The notes beneath the pieces were generated by a model. The model had not been told where the DNA came from. It saw nothing but the letters and a program-made list of their open reading frames with translations, and ran no database searches. The position numbers were made by a program, and so were the translations under genes. From Geobacter sp. OR-1 (GTDB lineage: Bacteria; Desulfobacterota; Desulfuromonadia; Geobacterales; DSM-12255), in contig NZ_BAZF01000010.1 of NCBI RefSeq assembly GCF_000813145.1, positions 1 to 64,000 on the forward strand: a stretch of DNA of 64,000 nucleotides, in the 5' to 3' direction. Positions 56,204 to 64,000 of the stretch are shown in pieces (the first letter of the stretch is position 1; every line of letters begins with the position of its first letter).

Positions 56204-56788
56204 ATGGCACTGAATGAAATAGTACTGCAACCGAGAACAAAGACAGGCAAGAACGGCTGCCGTCAGCTTCGGGCAGAGGGGATGCTCCCGGGAATAGTTT
56301 ACGGAAAGGGGATCGAACCGACTTCGGTTGCCCTGAATCCAAAAGATCTGACATCGGCTCTCGCTGGTGAGAGAGGGCAAAATACCCTTCTCAGCATCAA
56401 AGGATGCGGCGCCCTTGAAGGTAGCGTGGTTATCGTTGCCGACCTGCTCAAAGACCCGCTCAAAAGGACCGCAATTCACGTTGACTTCCACAAGCTCAGC
56501 ATGGACGATAAAATTCGCGTTCATGTCCCGGTCAAGCTCGTTGGCACCGCAGCAGGCGTTAAGGAAGGCGGGATGCTCGATTTCCCGACGCATTCACTTG
56601 ACATCGAGTGTCTCCCGGGCCAGATTCCCGAAAATATCGAAGTGGATATCAATCAGCTCACCATCGGTCACTCGATCCACGTAGCCGACCTTAAGCTGGC
56701 TGCGGGGGTCAAGGTTCTGCTTGACGGAAGAGCATCAATAGTTAGCGTCCTCGGCAAGGCAAAGGAAGAAGCACCGGCTGCCGAGTAA
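56204..56788 (+). CDS. rplY: 50S ribosomal protein L25/general stress protein Ctc
   Basis: 194 residues: an L25 domain (KTGKNGCRQLRAEGMLPGIV, VYGKG) binding 5S rRNA, plus the C-terminal TL5/Ctc beta domain (IRVHVPVKLVGTAAGVKEGG, DIECLPGQIPENIEVDI), so the long form. Ala/Glu-rich tail. GGAGG site before ATG. Next to pth, as in many bacteria. Confidence 0.96.
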   Translation: MALNEIVLQPRTKTGKNGCRQLRAEGMLPGIVYGKGIEPTSVALNPKDLTSALAGERGQNTLLSIKGCGALEGSVVIVADLLKDPLKRTAIHVDFHKLSMDDKIRVHVPVKLVGTAAGVKEGGMLDFPTHSLDIECLPGQIPENIEVDINQLTIGHSIHVADLKLAAGVKVLLDGRASIVSVLGKAKEEAPAAE

Positions 56789-56818
56789 CAACGGTCAAGC
56801 CCGGCAGCAGGATACAGG

Positions 56819-57400
56819 ATGTCAGGCAAACTGCTTGCCGGGCTGGGCAACCCCGGCGCAAAATATCTCTGGACCCGGCACAATGCAGGTTTCATGGTTT
56901 TGGATCGTCTTGCGAACCATGCCGGCACAACCGTTTCCAAAAAGGCATTTGCAGGCCTTTACGGCGAGGCTTCCTGCTGGGGCGAACGGCTTCATCTCCT
57001 GAAGCCCCAGACCTTCATGAACCTATCCGGACGTTCGGTATCCCCTGCGTTGCATTATCACAAGCTGACCTTAGACGACCTGATCGTTATCCACGACGAC
57101 CTTGACATCCCTTTCGGACAGATAAAGCTCAAGAAAGGCGGCGGACACGGCGGACACAACGGCCTCCGTTCCCTTATGCAGGAACTGGGGAGTGGAGAAT
57201 TCACGAGGATCAGGGTGGGCATTGGCCGGCCCGGATTCGGGGATTGCGCCGATTACGTCCTCTCTCCGTTTTCAAAGGCGGAAATGGCCGGCCTTCCTGA
57301 TCTCCTGGACGGTATCGTCGCCGCAATCGAGATGTTGATTGCCGAGGGGCTGCCCAAAACAATGAGCATCTTCAACAACAAAGATCTGTTGGCCAACTGA
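56819..57400 (+). CDS. pth: Peptidyl-tRNA hydrolase
   Basis: 193 residues. It recycles tRNA from prematurely released peptidyl-tRNA. Catalytic His in WTRHNAGF (motif GLGNPGAKYLWTRHN), substrate Asn in PQTFMNLSG, Asp in VIHDDLDIPFG, and the GGGHGGHNGLRS signature. Thirty bp after rplY. Confidence 0.97.
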   Translation: MSGKLLAGLGNPGAKYLWTRHNAGFMVLDRLANHAGTTVSKKAFAGLYGEASCWGERLHLLKPQTFMNLSGRSVSPALHYHKLTLDDLIVIHDDLDIPFGQIKLKKGGGHGGHNGLRSLMQELGSGEFTRIRVGIGRPGFGDCADYVLSPFSKAEMAGLPDLLDGIVAAIEMLIAEGLPKTMSIFNNKDLLAN

Positions 57401-57437
57401 TTAAGGCCAGCAGTTCCATCAGGAAGGATTAGATAAG

Positions 57438-58532
57438 ATGGCCCTTAACTGCGGCATTGTCGGCCTGCCGAATGTCGGCAAATCGACTATTTTTAACGCC
57501 CTCACTTCGGCGGGAGCCGAATCGGCCAATTACCCGTTTTGTACCATAGACCCGAATGTCGGTATAGTTCAGGTTCCTGACCGCAGGCTCGATCAACTGG
57601 CAGAAATTGTCAACCCCCAGCAGACATTGCCGACAACCATAGAGTTTGTCGATATTGCCGGGCTCGTGAAAGGTGCCAGCCAAGGCGAAGGGCTGGGGAA
57701 CCAGTTTCTCGGCCATATCCGTTCGGTCGACGCAATTGTCCATGTTGTCCGCTGTTTTGAGGACGAGAATGTAGTGCACGTCAACGGCTGCATTGACCCT
57801 GCAGGGGATATAGAGGTTATCCAAACCGAGCTTGGCCTGGCAGATCTCGATACAGTAGAGAAAAAACTGCTCCGCGTGGAGAAGCAGGCCCGCAGCGGCG
57901 ACAAAAAGGCCAAGGACGAGGTGGAATTCTATATTCGATTGAGAGACGTTCTGGGCGAAGGGAAACCGGCACGGGGGCTGGCAACAACCGAAGAAGAGAT
58001 CCAGTGGCTGCGTGATCTGCATCTGCTCACCGATAAGCCTGTGCTGTATGTTGCCAATGTTGCCGAAGACGATCTCGAAGGCAAGCACCCTGCCGTTGCC
58101 AGGGTAAGAGAGATAGCTGCTCAGGAAGGTGCCCAGGTGGTGCCGATCTGCGGCCGGATCGAAGCAGAGATCGCCGAACTGGATGGTGCGGAAAAGCAGG
58201 AATTCCTTGCCGATCTGGGGCTGGAAGAATCCGGACTGGAACGCCTCATCAGAAAGGCCTACGCACTCCTCGGCCTGATCACCTATTTCACTGCCGGGGT
58301 CAAAGAGGTTCGGGCATGGACGGTTACCCGCGGATCAAAGGCGCCGCAGGCAGCTGGCGTGATTCATTCGGATTTTGAAAAAGGGTTCATTCGGGCGGAG
58401 GTAATCGCTTTCAACGATTTTGTATCCTGCAAAGGGGAAGCAGGGGCCAAGGAAAAGGGGCTCCTGCGGCTGGAAGGGAAAGAATATGTGGTTCAGGATG
58501 GAGATGTGATGCACTTCCGCTTCAACGTCTGA
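57438..58532 (+). CDS. ychF: Redox-regulated ATPase YchF (Obg family)
   Basis: 364 residues, standard length. G1 [16 protein letters not shown]3 [24 protein letters not shown] in place of the NKxD GTPase motif (which explains the ATP preference of this family), and a C-terminal TGS domain ([31 protein letters not shown]). It associates with ribosomes. Confidence 0.97.
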   Translation: MALNCGIVGLPNVGKSTIFNALTSAGAESANYPFCTIDPNVGIVQVPDRRLDQLAEIVNPQQTLPTTIEFVDIAGLVKGASQGEGLGNQFLGHIRSVDAIVHVVRCFEDENVVHVNGCIDPAGDIEVIQTELGLADLDTVEKKLLRVEKQARSGDKKAKDEVEFYIRLRDVLGEGKPARGLATTEEEIQWLRDLHLLTDKPVLYVANVAEDDLEGKHPAVARVREIAAQEGAQVVPICGRIEAEIAELDGAEKQEFLADLGLEESGLERLIRKAYALLGLITYFTAGVKEVRAWTVTRGSKAPQAAGVIHSDFEKGFIRAEVIAFNDFVSCKGEAGAKEKGLLRLEGKEYVVQDGDVMHFRFNV

Positions 58533-58570
58533 AAGGCAATCGGCACCCTGCCGGATGTCCAATCTGAACA

Positions 58571-58598
58571 AAAAGGGCGATCCAATGATCGCCCTTTT
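58571..58598 (+). terminator. Rho-independent terminator after ychF
   Basis: Stem AAAAGGGCGATC / GATCGCCCTTTT, loop CAAT. Symmetric, so it can serve the converging small gene at 58623 as well. Confidence 0.88.
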
Positions 58599-58622
58599 CC
58601 TATAACCACAAAATGAAACATT

Positions 58623-58826
58623 TTAGGCAATAGCTGCCAATACTCGCTCTATTGATCTCCTTCTGTCGACAACTACCCCCCTCTTGAACATTTGATCGCG
58701 AGACACCGAAACCCACTCACCTTTGTCAAGATAAGCCGATATCAATCCCCCCTTGATCAAACCCTCAAGGCACGCCTCTAAAGCCACTGAACATGTACCA
58801 TCACTACAGCGCACAAGAACAACCAT
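58623..58826 (-). CDS. Small GSU3473-like protein (copy 1)
   Basis: 67 residues from ATG 58826, 8 bases after AGGAGG; the upstream ATG 58832 is too close to the site. Pattern VVLVRCSDGTCSVALEACLE then a basic helix. It is similar in layout to the protein at 59019, and both resemble the small Geobacter family I know as GSU3473. This copy has RCSDGTCSV where the other has RYLDGTYDM, adding two Cys. Function unknown. Confidence 0.65.
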   Translation of the reverse strand: MVVLVRCSDGTCSVALEACLEGLIKGGLISAYLDKGEWVSVSRDQMFKRGVVVDRRRSIERVLAAIA

Positions 58827-59018
58827 CGTCATCTCCTCCTCTGGAAAACGTGAAAATGTTGCCTATACGTTCATGAAAGTCCGGGCAGGTTGACTAAATC
58901 CGGCAGATTGCCGATTTCGGAAGGAGTGTAGTATATCTTAGGGTAAAATATACTTGCAACAGTTTTTTTTAGTTAATTAATCTTACTATTACAGAACTGT
59001 CACGCCTAAAGATGAAGC

Positions 59019-59234
59019 TCAGGAAAACAGCGGCAAGGGCTCATTTTCTGTCCCAAGGCGCCTATCCTGGCCGCTGTAAATCCCCCCTGACCCGCGTACC
59101 GGATCAAGGCCGATGGTCACCCAGCGATTGGACCGTTCAAACCCCATGATTCTTTTATTCTTAATCAGTTCATCCAAGTGATAATTCATAACCATGTCGT
59201 AAGTCCCGTCCAGATATCTTACCAGGATCATCAT
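59019..59234 (-). CDS. Small GSU3473-like protein (copy 2)
   Basis: 71 residues from ATG 59234 (AAGGGG 9 bases upstream); the frame extends to 59255. Contains MMILVRYLDGTYDMVMNYHLDELI and RSNRWVTIGLDPVRG, which I recognise as typical of the GSU3473 family of small proteins in Geobacter. Soluble, function unknown. Paralogue of the gene at 58623, 190 bp downstream. Confidence 0.7.
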   Translation of the reverse strand: MMILVRYLDGTYDMVMNYHLDELIKNKRIMGFERSNRWVTIGLDPVRGSGGIYSGQDRRLGTENEPLPLFS

Positions 59235-59450
59235 CTCGCAATCCCCTTTCTGCATTTTTCCCTAACCATAATTAGCATGCATGAATAATGCTAACTAATA
59301 CAAATCCTACCGAAACAAGACGTTAGCAATATTTAGAACTCGCAAAAAATCGATTGGTAATGCAAAATGTAAGAAATACCGACAAAAATCAAGATTAAAA
59401 TTATTAGAATTTAACCCACAGTCATGTCAGAACCGAAAATTCACTGACGC

Positions 59451-59477
59451 AAAAAGGCCCGCCGATTAAAGCGGGCC
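59451..59477 (-). terminator. Rho-independent terminator after hcp
   Basis: On the minus strand, GGCCCGC / GCGGGCC stem with an 8-base loop followed by TTTTT, 27 bp after the hcp stop at 59504. Confidence 0.82.
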
Positions 59478-59503
59478 ATGCCAAAACTTTGACTTTGTTT
59501 GAA

Positions 59504-61150
59504 TTATGCCGCGAGTGCGGCCTTTAAATCGTCTTCAGCATTGGTAACCGGACCGATATTGAAGTTCTCCACCAGGAAATTCAGCACATTGGGAGTGATA
59601 AAAGCAGGAAGAGTCGGGCCGAGCTTGATATTCTTGATCCCCAAGTGCAACAAGGTAAGCAGGATTACTACGGCTTTTTGCTCATACCACGAAAGTATGA
59701 ATGAAAGTGGCAGTTCGTTTACCCCGCATTCAAAGGCTCCTGCCAAGGCAAGCGCAATCTGGATAGCGGAATAAGCATCATTGCACTGCCCTACGTCGAG
59801 CAACCGGGGAATGCCCCCGATATCTCCGAACTCAAGTTTGTTGAAACGATACTTGCCACAGGCGAGGGTCAGTATTACACAGTCCTGGGGCACCTTCTCG
59901 GCAAATTCGGTGTAGTAATTCCGGCCGGACTTGGCGCCGTCGCAGCCGCCGATCAGGAAGAACCGCTTAATGGCTCCTGACTTGACTGCAGCGATGACTT
60001 TATCGGCGACTCCCAGCACGGCATTGTGTCCAAACCCGACAAGGATTTCCTGTCCCGGGTTCTCGGAAAAACCGGATAACTCCTGAGCTCTGGAGATTAC
60101 GGCAGAAAAGTCCCATCCTTCGATATGCTGCACATCGGGCCACTGCACCAATCCCCATGTGAAGAGACGGTCCTTGTAGGAATCAGCCGGCCGCTGAATG
60201 CAATTTGTGTTGAAAATTATTGCTCCGGGGAAATTCACAAACTCTTTTGCCTGATCCTGCCAGGCGCCACCAAAGTTTCCAGCCAAGTGCGGGTACTTCT
60301 TCAATCCGGGATAGGCATGCGCCGGCATCATCTCACCATGGGTATAAATATTGATCCCTTTCCCCTCGGTCTGCTTCAACAGTTCCTCAAGCATCTTGAG
60401 ATCGTGGCCGGAGACAAGGATCGCCTTGCCGGCACGGGTCCCCAGATTGACCGGGGTCGGCACGGGATGGCCATAGGTCTCGACATGCCCCTGATTCAGT
60501 ATTTCCATGGTGCGGAGATTTTGTTTGCCGCACTCCATGGCGAGCCCCACGAAATCCATGAGCCCGAGACCCGGATCGGTTGTTGCTGCCAGAGCTCTGT
60601 GAAAGAAGGCCAGGACCTCTTCATCGCTTCTCCCGAGGATCAAGGCATGATCCATATAAGCCGCCATCCCCTTTAAACCAAAAGTTAGGGTCTCGATGAC
60701 CGAGCGAATATCTTCGTTAACATGCAGAGTGCTAAGGCCATGCTCTTCCCCTTGGCGGACGAGCCCTGCCTGGTCGGCTGCCGGGGTATAGGTCGCTTGA
60801 GGGATATCCACCCTGGCAGGGGCAACCCCTTTTGCCTGGCAACTACTTTCATAAAGAGACTTTGCCTGGGCTCTTACTTCAATACCTTTACGGATCGCCT
60901 TCTCTATATGACCGGCATCAAAATCCACGTTGGTAACGGTAGTGAACAACCCTTCCACGATGAAACGGTCAATTGAGGCGTCTTTACCTCCGAGTTCGCG
61001 TGCCTTGGCGGCATATAACGAAATCCCTTTCAGCGTGTAGAGCAGCAGATCCTGCAAAGCCGCCACATCCGGCTTTTTACCACAAACTCCCGAAATTGAA
61101 CACCCTACCCCATTTGCCGCCTGCTCACATTGGTTGCAGAACATACCCAT
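59504..61150 (-). CDS. hcp: Hydroxylamine reductase / hybrid cluster protein
   Basis: 548 residues. N-terminal cluster Cys in MFCNQCEQAANG and GCSISGVCGK, hybrid-cluster ligands further on (HGEMMPAHAYPGL, FNTNCIQRP, GGCDGAKSGRNYYTE, LTLACGKYRFNK), and the closing ILTLLHLGIKNIKLGPTLPAF. Hcp acts in nitrosative-stress defence (NO or hydroxylamine reduction, protein S-nitrosylation). Its usual partner Hcr is not adjacent. It sits behind a CRP/FNR-type site, consistent with control by NO or anaerobiosis. Confidence 0.95.
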   Translation of the reverse strand: MGMFCNQCEQAANGVGCSISGVCGKKPDVAALQDLLLYTLKGISLYAAKARELGGKDASIDRFIVEGLFTTVTNVDFDAGHIEKAIRKGIEVRAQAKSLYESSCQAKGVAPARVDIPQATYTPAADQAGLVRQGEEHGLSTLHVNEDIRSVIETLTFGLKGMAAYMDHALILGRSDEEVLAFFHRALAATTDPGLGLMDFVGLAMECGKQNLRTMEILNQGHVETYGHPVPTPVNLGTRAGKAILVSGHDLKMLEELLKQTEGKGINIYTHGEMMPAHAYPGLKKYPHLAGNFGGAWQDQAKEFVNFPGAIIFNTNCIQRPADSYKDRLFTWGLVQWPDVQHIEGWDFSAVISRAQELSGFSENPGQEILVGFGHNAVLGVADKVIAAVKSGAIKRFFLIGGCDGAKSGRNYYTEFAEKVPQDCVILTLACGKYRFNKLEFGDIGGIPRLLDVGQCNDAYSAIQIALALAGAFECGVNELPLSFILSWYEQKAVVILLTLLHLGIKNIKLGPTLPAFITPNVLNFLVENFNIGPVTNAEDDLKAALAA

Positions 61151-61241
61151 TGATATTACCTCCCTCTCTTTTATTCAGCTCCGGTTTGATGTTATAAATT
61201 TTAGCTCGTTTTATTTCTGGCGCATTGCCATGCACGGTGAA

Positions 61242-61247
61242 AGTATA
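61242..61247 (-). promoter_or_regulatory. -10 element TATACT of the hcp promoter
   Basis: On the minus strand TATACT lies about 95 bases before the hcp ATG. A start near 61233-61235 places the CRP/FNR-type palindrome at about -41, the class II activator position. Confidence 0.6.
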
Positions 61248-61267
61248 TCATTTATCCGTGACCATCC

Positions 61268-61281
61268 TTGACCTCAGTCAA
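61268..61281. promoter_or_regulatory. CRP/FNR-family operator TTGAC-N4-GTCAA upstream of hcp
   Basis: A perfect 5-bp palindrome with 4-bp spacer, centred at 61274.5. It differs from the FNR consensus (TTGAT-N4-ATCAA) at the inner base of each arm. HcpR or DNR-type NO-responsive regulators control hcp in related bacteria, so one of these is the likely binder (inference). It is centred about 41 bases before the predicted hcp start site and 65 bp before the divergent gene at 61340. Confidence 0.7.
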
Positions 61282-61339
61282 GAAAACACGATTTTCCGAG
61301 TTTCAGGAATTGTGATAAATTGAAGAAGGGAGAATTGGC

Positions 61340-61939
61340 ATGCACTACGGACCGCTACTGACATTGCTGATGATGGCAACACTACTTGCTTCCCCGTACT
61401 CAGCAGCTGCGGACGATGAGGTTACGTCGAAAAGCCAGGTGCCGCCTGCAACCTTCATCCGAAGACTGGAGCCGGACAGGCTTCTGACCTCGGGCGGCAT
61501 GAGAGTCAAGCCAGGTAGCGATGTAACCGTTGAGCCGGAATTCGGGGTCAGTCATACCGTGCATCAACGGGAAACAGGGATCGGACGGGACGATATCACC
61601 CACAAGGTCCATGCTCAGGCAGGAGGAAGAATCAGACTGTCAGACCTGTTCTATCTGGGCTTTGCCACCAAGTTGCCGATATACAATTACGAGGCAACGG
61701 AAGGACGGACTCCGGGAGGCGGTGCAGCCCCGGCAACTGCTGCAGCACGCCACGAATACGAGATCCTCAAACTATCCCCGGAAAACCTCACTTGGACAGG
61801 AGAAATGGGGTTCCGGCTCGGTCAGCAGGTCGACCTGAACCTTTATTATGACCAGAACATCCTCAAAGGGCCCTATCAAAGAGGGACCAAATCTGGAGAA
61901 GATGTCTTCGGCACCAGGTTCATATTCCGCTTTAAATAA
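61340..61939 (+). CDS. Exported, probably outer-membrane beta-barrel-like protein
   Basis: 199 residues. Signal peptide (LLTLLMMATLLASPYSAAA). The mature part has alternating polar/hydrophobic strands (SDVTVEPEFGVSHTVHQRET, RIRLSDLFYLGFATKLPIYNY, LTWTGEMGFRLGQQVDLNLY) and ends FGTRFIFRFK, suggesting an outer-membrane or periplasmic beta protein. No family recognised. Divergent from hcp, sharing its regulatory region. Confidence 0.65.
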   Translation: MHYGPLLTLLMMATLLASPYSAAADDEVTSKSQVPPATFIRRLEPDRLLTSGGMRVKPGSDVTVEPEFGVSHTVHQRETGIGRDDITHKVHAQAGGRIRLSDLFYLGFATKLPIYNYEATEGRTPGGGAAPATAAARHEYEILKLSPENLTWTGEMGFRLGQQVDLNLYYDQNILKGPYQRGTKSGEDVFGTRFIFRFK

Positions 61940-61949
61940 GCCTAAAACG

Positions 61950-61980
61950 AAAAAGGGCAACGCTGTGCGTCACCCTTTTT
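61950..61980. terminator. Bidirectional terminator between converging genes
   Basis: AAAAAGGG ... CCCTTTTT with an inner CGC/GCG stem and small internal loop. It serves the gene ending at 61939 (plus) and the triheme cytochrome ending at 62006 (minus). Confidence 0.75.
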
Positions 61981-62005
61981 GCGAATTGCCGTATATCGGC
62001 AAAGA

Positions 62006-62266
62006 TTATTTGTGGCACTCTTTGCAGGACGTCGGCCCTTTCTTCATGTCACTGTGACAACCCTTGCAGTTCTTGTGAGCCCACTCCTTGCCAAATCCCT
62101 CAATCTTCCCAGGCGCCTTTTCATGGCATTTCTTGCAATTGCCCACAGTAGCCTGGTGAGCTTTGTGATTGAATTTTACACCTTTTTTCATCTCGATCGT
62201 ATCTGCGGCAAAAGCGGTTCCGGCAAAGGCAACAAGGGCAAACATGGCAATAACGGCTTTCTTCAT
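62006..62266 (-). CDS. PpcA-family triheme c7 cytochrome
   Basis: 86 residues. Signal peptide (VIAMFALVAFAGTAFA), mature protein of about 66 residues with three CXXCH haem sites (CKKCH, CKGCH, CKECH) and axial His in VKFNHKAHQATVGN. KAPGKIEGFGKEWAH and MKKGPTSC closely follow the Geobacter sulfurreducens PpcA pattern (from memory). Lys-rich surface. PpcA-type proteins carry electrons across the periplasm to outer-membrane conduits during metal reduction. Which of ppcA-E it matches is not decided. Confidence 0.93.
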   Translation of the reverse strand: MKKAVIAMFALVAFAGTAFAADTIEMKKGVKFNHKAHQATVGNCKKCHEKAPGKIEGFGKEWAHKNCKGCHSDMKKGPTSCKECHK

Positions 62267-62304
62267 CTTAATCTCCTTTGAGTAGTTGTTATGCTGCTTG
62301 TGTA

Positions 62305-62333
62305 GTTATATCTTCTCGAATTCGGACATGCAA
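62305..62333 (-). promoter_or_regulatory. Sigma-70-type promoter of the triheme cytochrome gene
   Basis: Minus strand TTGCAT (62333-62328), 17-bp spacer, TATAAC (62310-62305). The start near 62298 leaves a leader of about 32 bases with AAAGGAG before the ATG. Confidence 0.6.
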
Positions 62334-62512
62334 CATTTTGTCAGGCATCTGCTGAGATCTCTTTACACCGGTCATGCCAACATACGCATGATGCATAACA
62401 GTTGAATTTTACAGCATCGGCACCATCTAAACGCGAGAACTGGGATAATTTCATGCCGCAATTGAGGCAAATATTTCTTCATTTGCGATACAAGGCTTTC
62501 CTGGCATTCGTC

Positions 62513-62839
62513 TTATCTGCTCAGCTTGAGCGTATGGGAAATCTTTCCAAGAATCCTGTTGAGGAGATGCTCCCGGGACAGCGAGGAGATGATTCTGAAT
62601 CTGCGCCTCCCCAGCTGATTGAGTTCATGGCGAATCTTGGCATTGTCCTCAAATGCTAACCCGTCACTGAACACTCTAATTGCCTCGCGCTTTCTGTCGG
62701 CAGCCATGAGGATACGACCCAGGAACAGATAATTGTCGGATTTCGCCGGCTCACGCTCTACCTCTTCCCGGCAGAGTTCAGCAGCTTCATCATACCTGCC
62801 GCTCTTCACCAGCTCTTGAATCCGGTCCTGGTTCAACAT
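62513..62839 (-). CDS. TPR-repeat protein
   Basis: 108 residues from ATG 62839 (GAGGTG about 5 bases upstream); the frame runs to 62887. Two TPR-like helix pairs (LVKSGRYDEAAELCREEVER, SDNYLFLGRILMAADRKREA, FSDGLAFEDNAKIRHEL) and a basic C-terminus. No signal peptide. Adaptor-type protein with unknown partner. Confidence 0.75.
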   Translation of the reverse strand: MLNQDRIQELVKSGRYDEAAELCREEVEREPAKSDNYLFLGRILMAADRKREAIRVFSDGLAFEDNAKIRHELNQLGRRRFRIISSLSREHLLNRILGKISHTLKLSR

Positions 62840-62974
62840 CCGTCCACCTCGCAGATATATTATACCCGGTATCCTGCCTTCCGCCATACCGGCCTGATTA
62901 CCTGTTTAACTTGCCCGGCTCTTCTGTTATCATGTTGCGCGATTTCGTATCACTTTCTTTTCCGGAGGGAGAGC

Positions 62975-64000
62975 ATGAGCAAGAATTGGAAGATCGAAAC
63001 ACAGGCAATTCAGGGTGGTTACGACCCTAAGCCAGGAGATCCGCGGGTAGTCACCATCTGCCAGAGCACCACCTTCAAATATGACAGCGCCGACTACGTG
63101 GCGAAGCTGTTCGACCTTGAGGTTGCCGGTCATTTCTATACTCGTCTGGGTAACCCCACCACCGATGCCTTCGAGAAGAAAATCGCCATGATGGAAGGAG
63201 GTGTTGCCGCGCTCGGCACCTCATCCGGGCAGGCAGCCACAACGCTTGCCATCTTCAACATCTGTCAGGCTGGCCAGCACTTTGTCACGGCCAGCACTCT
63301 TTACGGAGGAACCTACAATCTGTTTGCGGCAACCTTCCCCAAGATGGGGATTGAGGTTACTTTTGTCGATCCGGAAGCGCCTGCCGAAGAGATCCTGGCG
63401 GCCTTTCGTCCCAATACCCGCGCCCTTTTCGCCGAGACCATCGGCAATCCGGGGCTCAACGTCCTCGACTTCGACAAGTTCAGCTCGATTGCCAAAGAGA
63501 AAAAAGTTCCGCTGATTATAGACAGTACTTTTGCAACTCCTTATCTCTGCCGGCCGTTCGACCTCGGCGCCAACATTATCATCCACTCCACTACAAAGTA
63601 TATCGACGGTCATGCAACCAGTGTCGGCGGCGTTATTGTCGACGGCGGCAACTTCAATTGGGACAACGGCAACTACCCGGAGCTCACGGAACCCGATTCC
63701 AGCTACCATGGCCTGCAGTACATAAAGACATTCGGTCCGGCAGCGTATATTGTCAAGGCCCGGGTTCAGCTGATGCGCGACCTCGGGGTCACACCCGCGC
63801 CGATGAATTCATTCATGTTCAACCAGGGTCTGCAGACGCTGCCGTTAAGAATACAGCGCCACAGCGACAACGCCCTGGCAGTGGCGAAGCACCTGGAATC
63901 CCACCCTTCGGTGAGCTGGGTCAGCTATCCCGGACTGCCAAGCCATCCGAGCTTTGAGCGGGCGAAGAAATACCTCCCGAAAGGGTGCAGCGGCGTGCTC
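62975..64000 (+). CDS. metY: O-acetylhomoserine sulfhydrylase-type PLP enzyme (3' end outside window)
   Basis: 342 codons to the edge, frame intact. GGAGG precedes ATG 62975. Cys/Met-metabolism PLP family: GHFYTRLGNPTTDAFEKKIA, SSGQAATTLAIFNI, ASTLYGGTYNLF, ETIGNPGLNVLDF, PLP-Lys in HSTTKYIDGHATSVGG. The IQGGYDPKPGDPRVV start fits the O-acetylhomoserine sulfhydrylase subgroup, which makes homocysteine (or cysteine) directly from sulfide. Cystathionine gamma-synthase is less likely. No SAM riboswitch is visible in the 87-bp leader. Confidence 0.88.
   Translation, partial: MSKNWKIETQAIQGGYDPKPGDPRVVTICQSTTFKYDSADYVAKLFDLEVAGHFYTRLGNPTTDAFEKKIAMMEGGVAALGTSSGQAATTLAIFNICQAGQHFVTASTLYGGTYNLFAATFPKMGIEVTFVDPEAPAEEILAAFRPNTRALFAETIGNPGLNVLDFDKFSSIAKEKKVPLIIDSTFATPYLCRPFDLGANIIIHSTTKYIDGHATSVGGVIVDGGNFNWDNGNYPELTEPDSSYHGLQYIKTFGPAAYIVKARVQLMRDLGVTPAPMNSFMFNQGLQTLPLRIQRHSDNALAVAKHLESHPSVSWVSYPGLPSHPSFERAKKYLPKGCSGVL

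Noticed and set aside
62888-62974. SAM riboswitch before the metY-like gene
   Set aside because: The leader is too short and lacks the conserved helices.
1-64000. CRISPR array or cas genes
   Set aside because: No regularly spaced direct repeats or Cas motifs were seen.

Overview
The window looks like chromosomal DNA of a Geobacter-type dissimilatory metal reducer (Desulfuromonadia/Geobacterales). Support comes from a PpcA-type periplasmic triheme cytochrome, two adjacent six-haem c7-type cytochromes, an OmpB-like multicopper oxidase, a pair of small proteins resembling the GSU3473 family, several PAS-domain sensor kinases, and the gene orders zapB-zapA-fau-rny-ymdB-tyrS and ispE-tRNA-Gln-prs-rplY-pth-ychF.

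Region 1 (1-15.7 kb) is an accessory redox/copper island. Minus strand: a very large secreted multicopper oxidase that runs off the left edge, a small Lys-rich secreted protein, a haem-c/periplasmic-binding-protein fusion, a SCO1-like thioredoxin-fold protein, an NtrC-type sigma-54 activator and its PAS histidine kinase. Plus strand: an ISL3 transposase remnant, a NosL-like protein, a small membrane-anchored protein, an FtsX-type permease, an ABC ATPase and a polytopic membrane protein with a HHCPFC motif. Five genes between 5.6 and 13.0 kb each carry one apparent single-base frameshift at a homopolymer. I saw no comparable lesion in the other genes. Sigma-54-like promoters lie in three intergenic gaps of the island.

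Region 2 (15.7-23.2 kb) is housekeeping: tyrS, ymdB-like phosphodiesterase, rny, 5-formyl-THF cyclo-ligase, zapA, zapB, ftsY, a roadblock/LC7 protein, a small unknown gene and a pyrimidine-dimer glycosylase.

Region 3 (23.2-36.7 kb) is mostly envelope and surface functions: a 1139-residue BNR/Ig-repeat secreted protein with a tail-collar-domain partner, an unknown 114-residue protein, and an operon of CheY-like receiver, outer-membrane barrel and 803-residue lipoprotein. A MalT-like regulator with a BTAD domain and an alpha/beta hydrolase follow.

Region 4 (36.7-47.2 kb) holds smc, a long imperfect palindrome, a Cache/HAMP histidine kinase, a chemotaxis receptor and a four-PAS kinase with an OmpR-type regulator. 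Region 5 (47.3-64 kb) holds ilvE, a ferredoxin, a lipoprotein, clpB, a small secreted protein, the paired six-haem cytochromes, the ispE-to-ychF block with tRNA-Gln(TTG), two GSU3473-like genes, hcp behind a class-II-spaced CRP/FNR-type site, a divergent exported protein, the triheme cytochrome, a TPR protein and a metY-like gene cut by the right edge.

All functional names are by recognition of motifs and family resemblance; no database search was possible.
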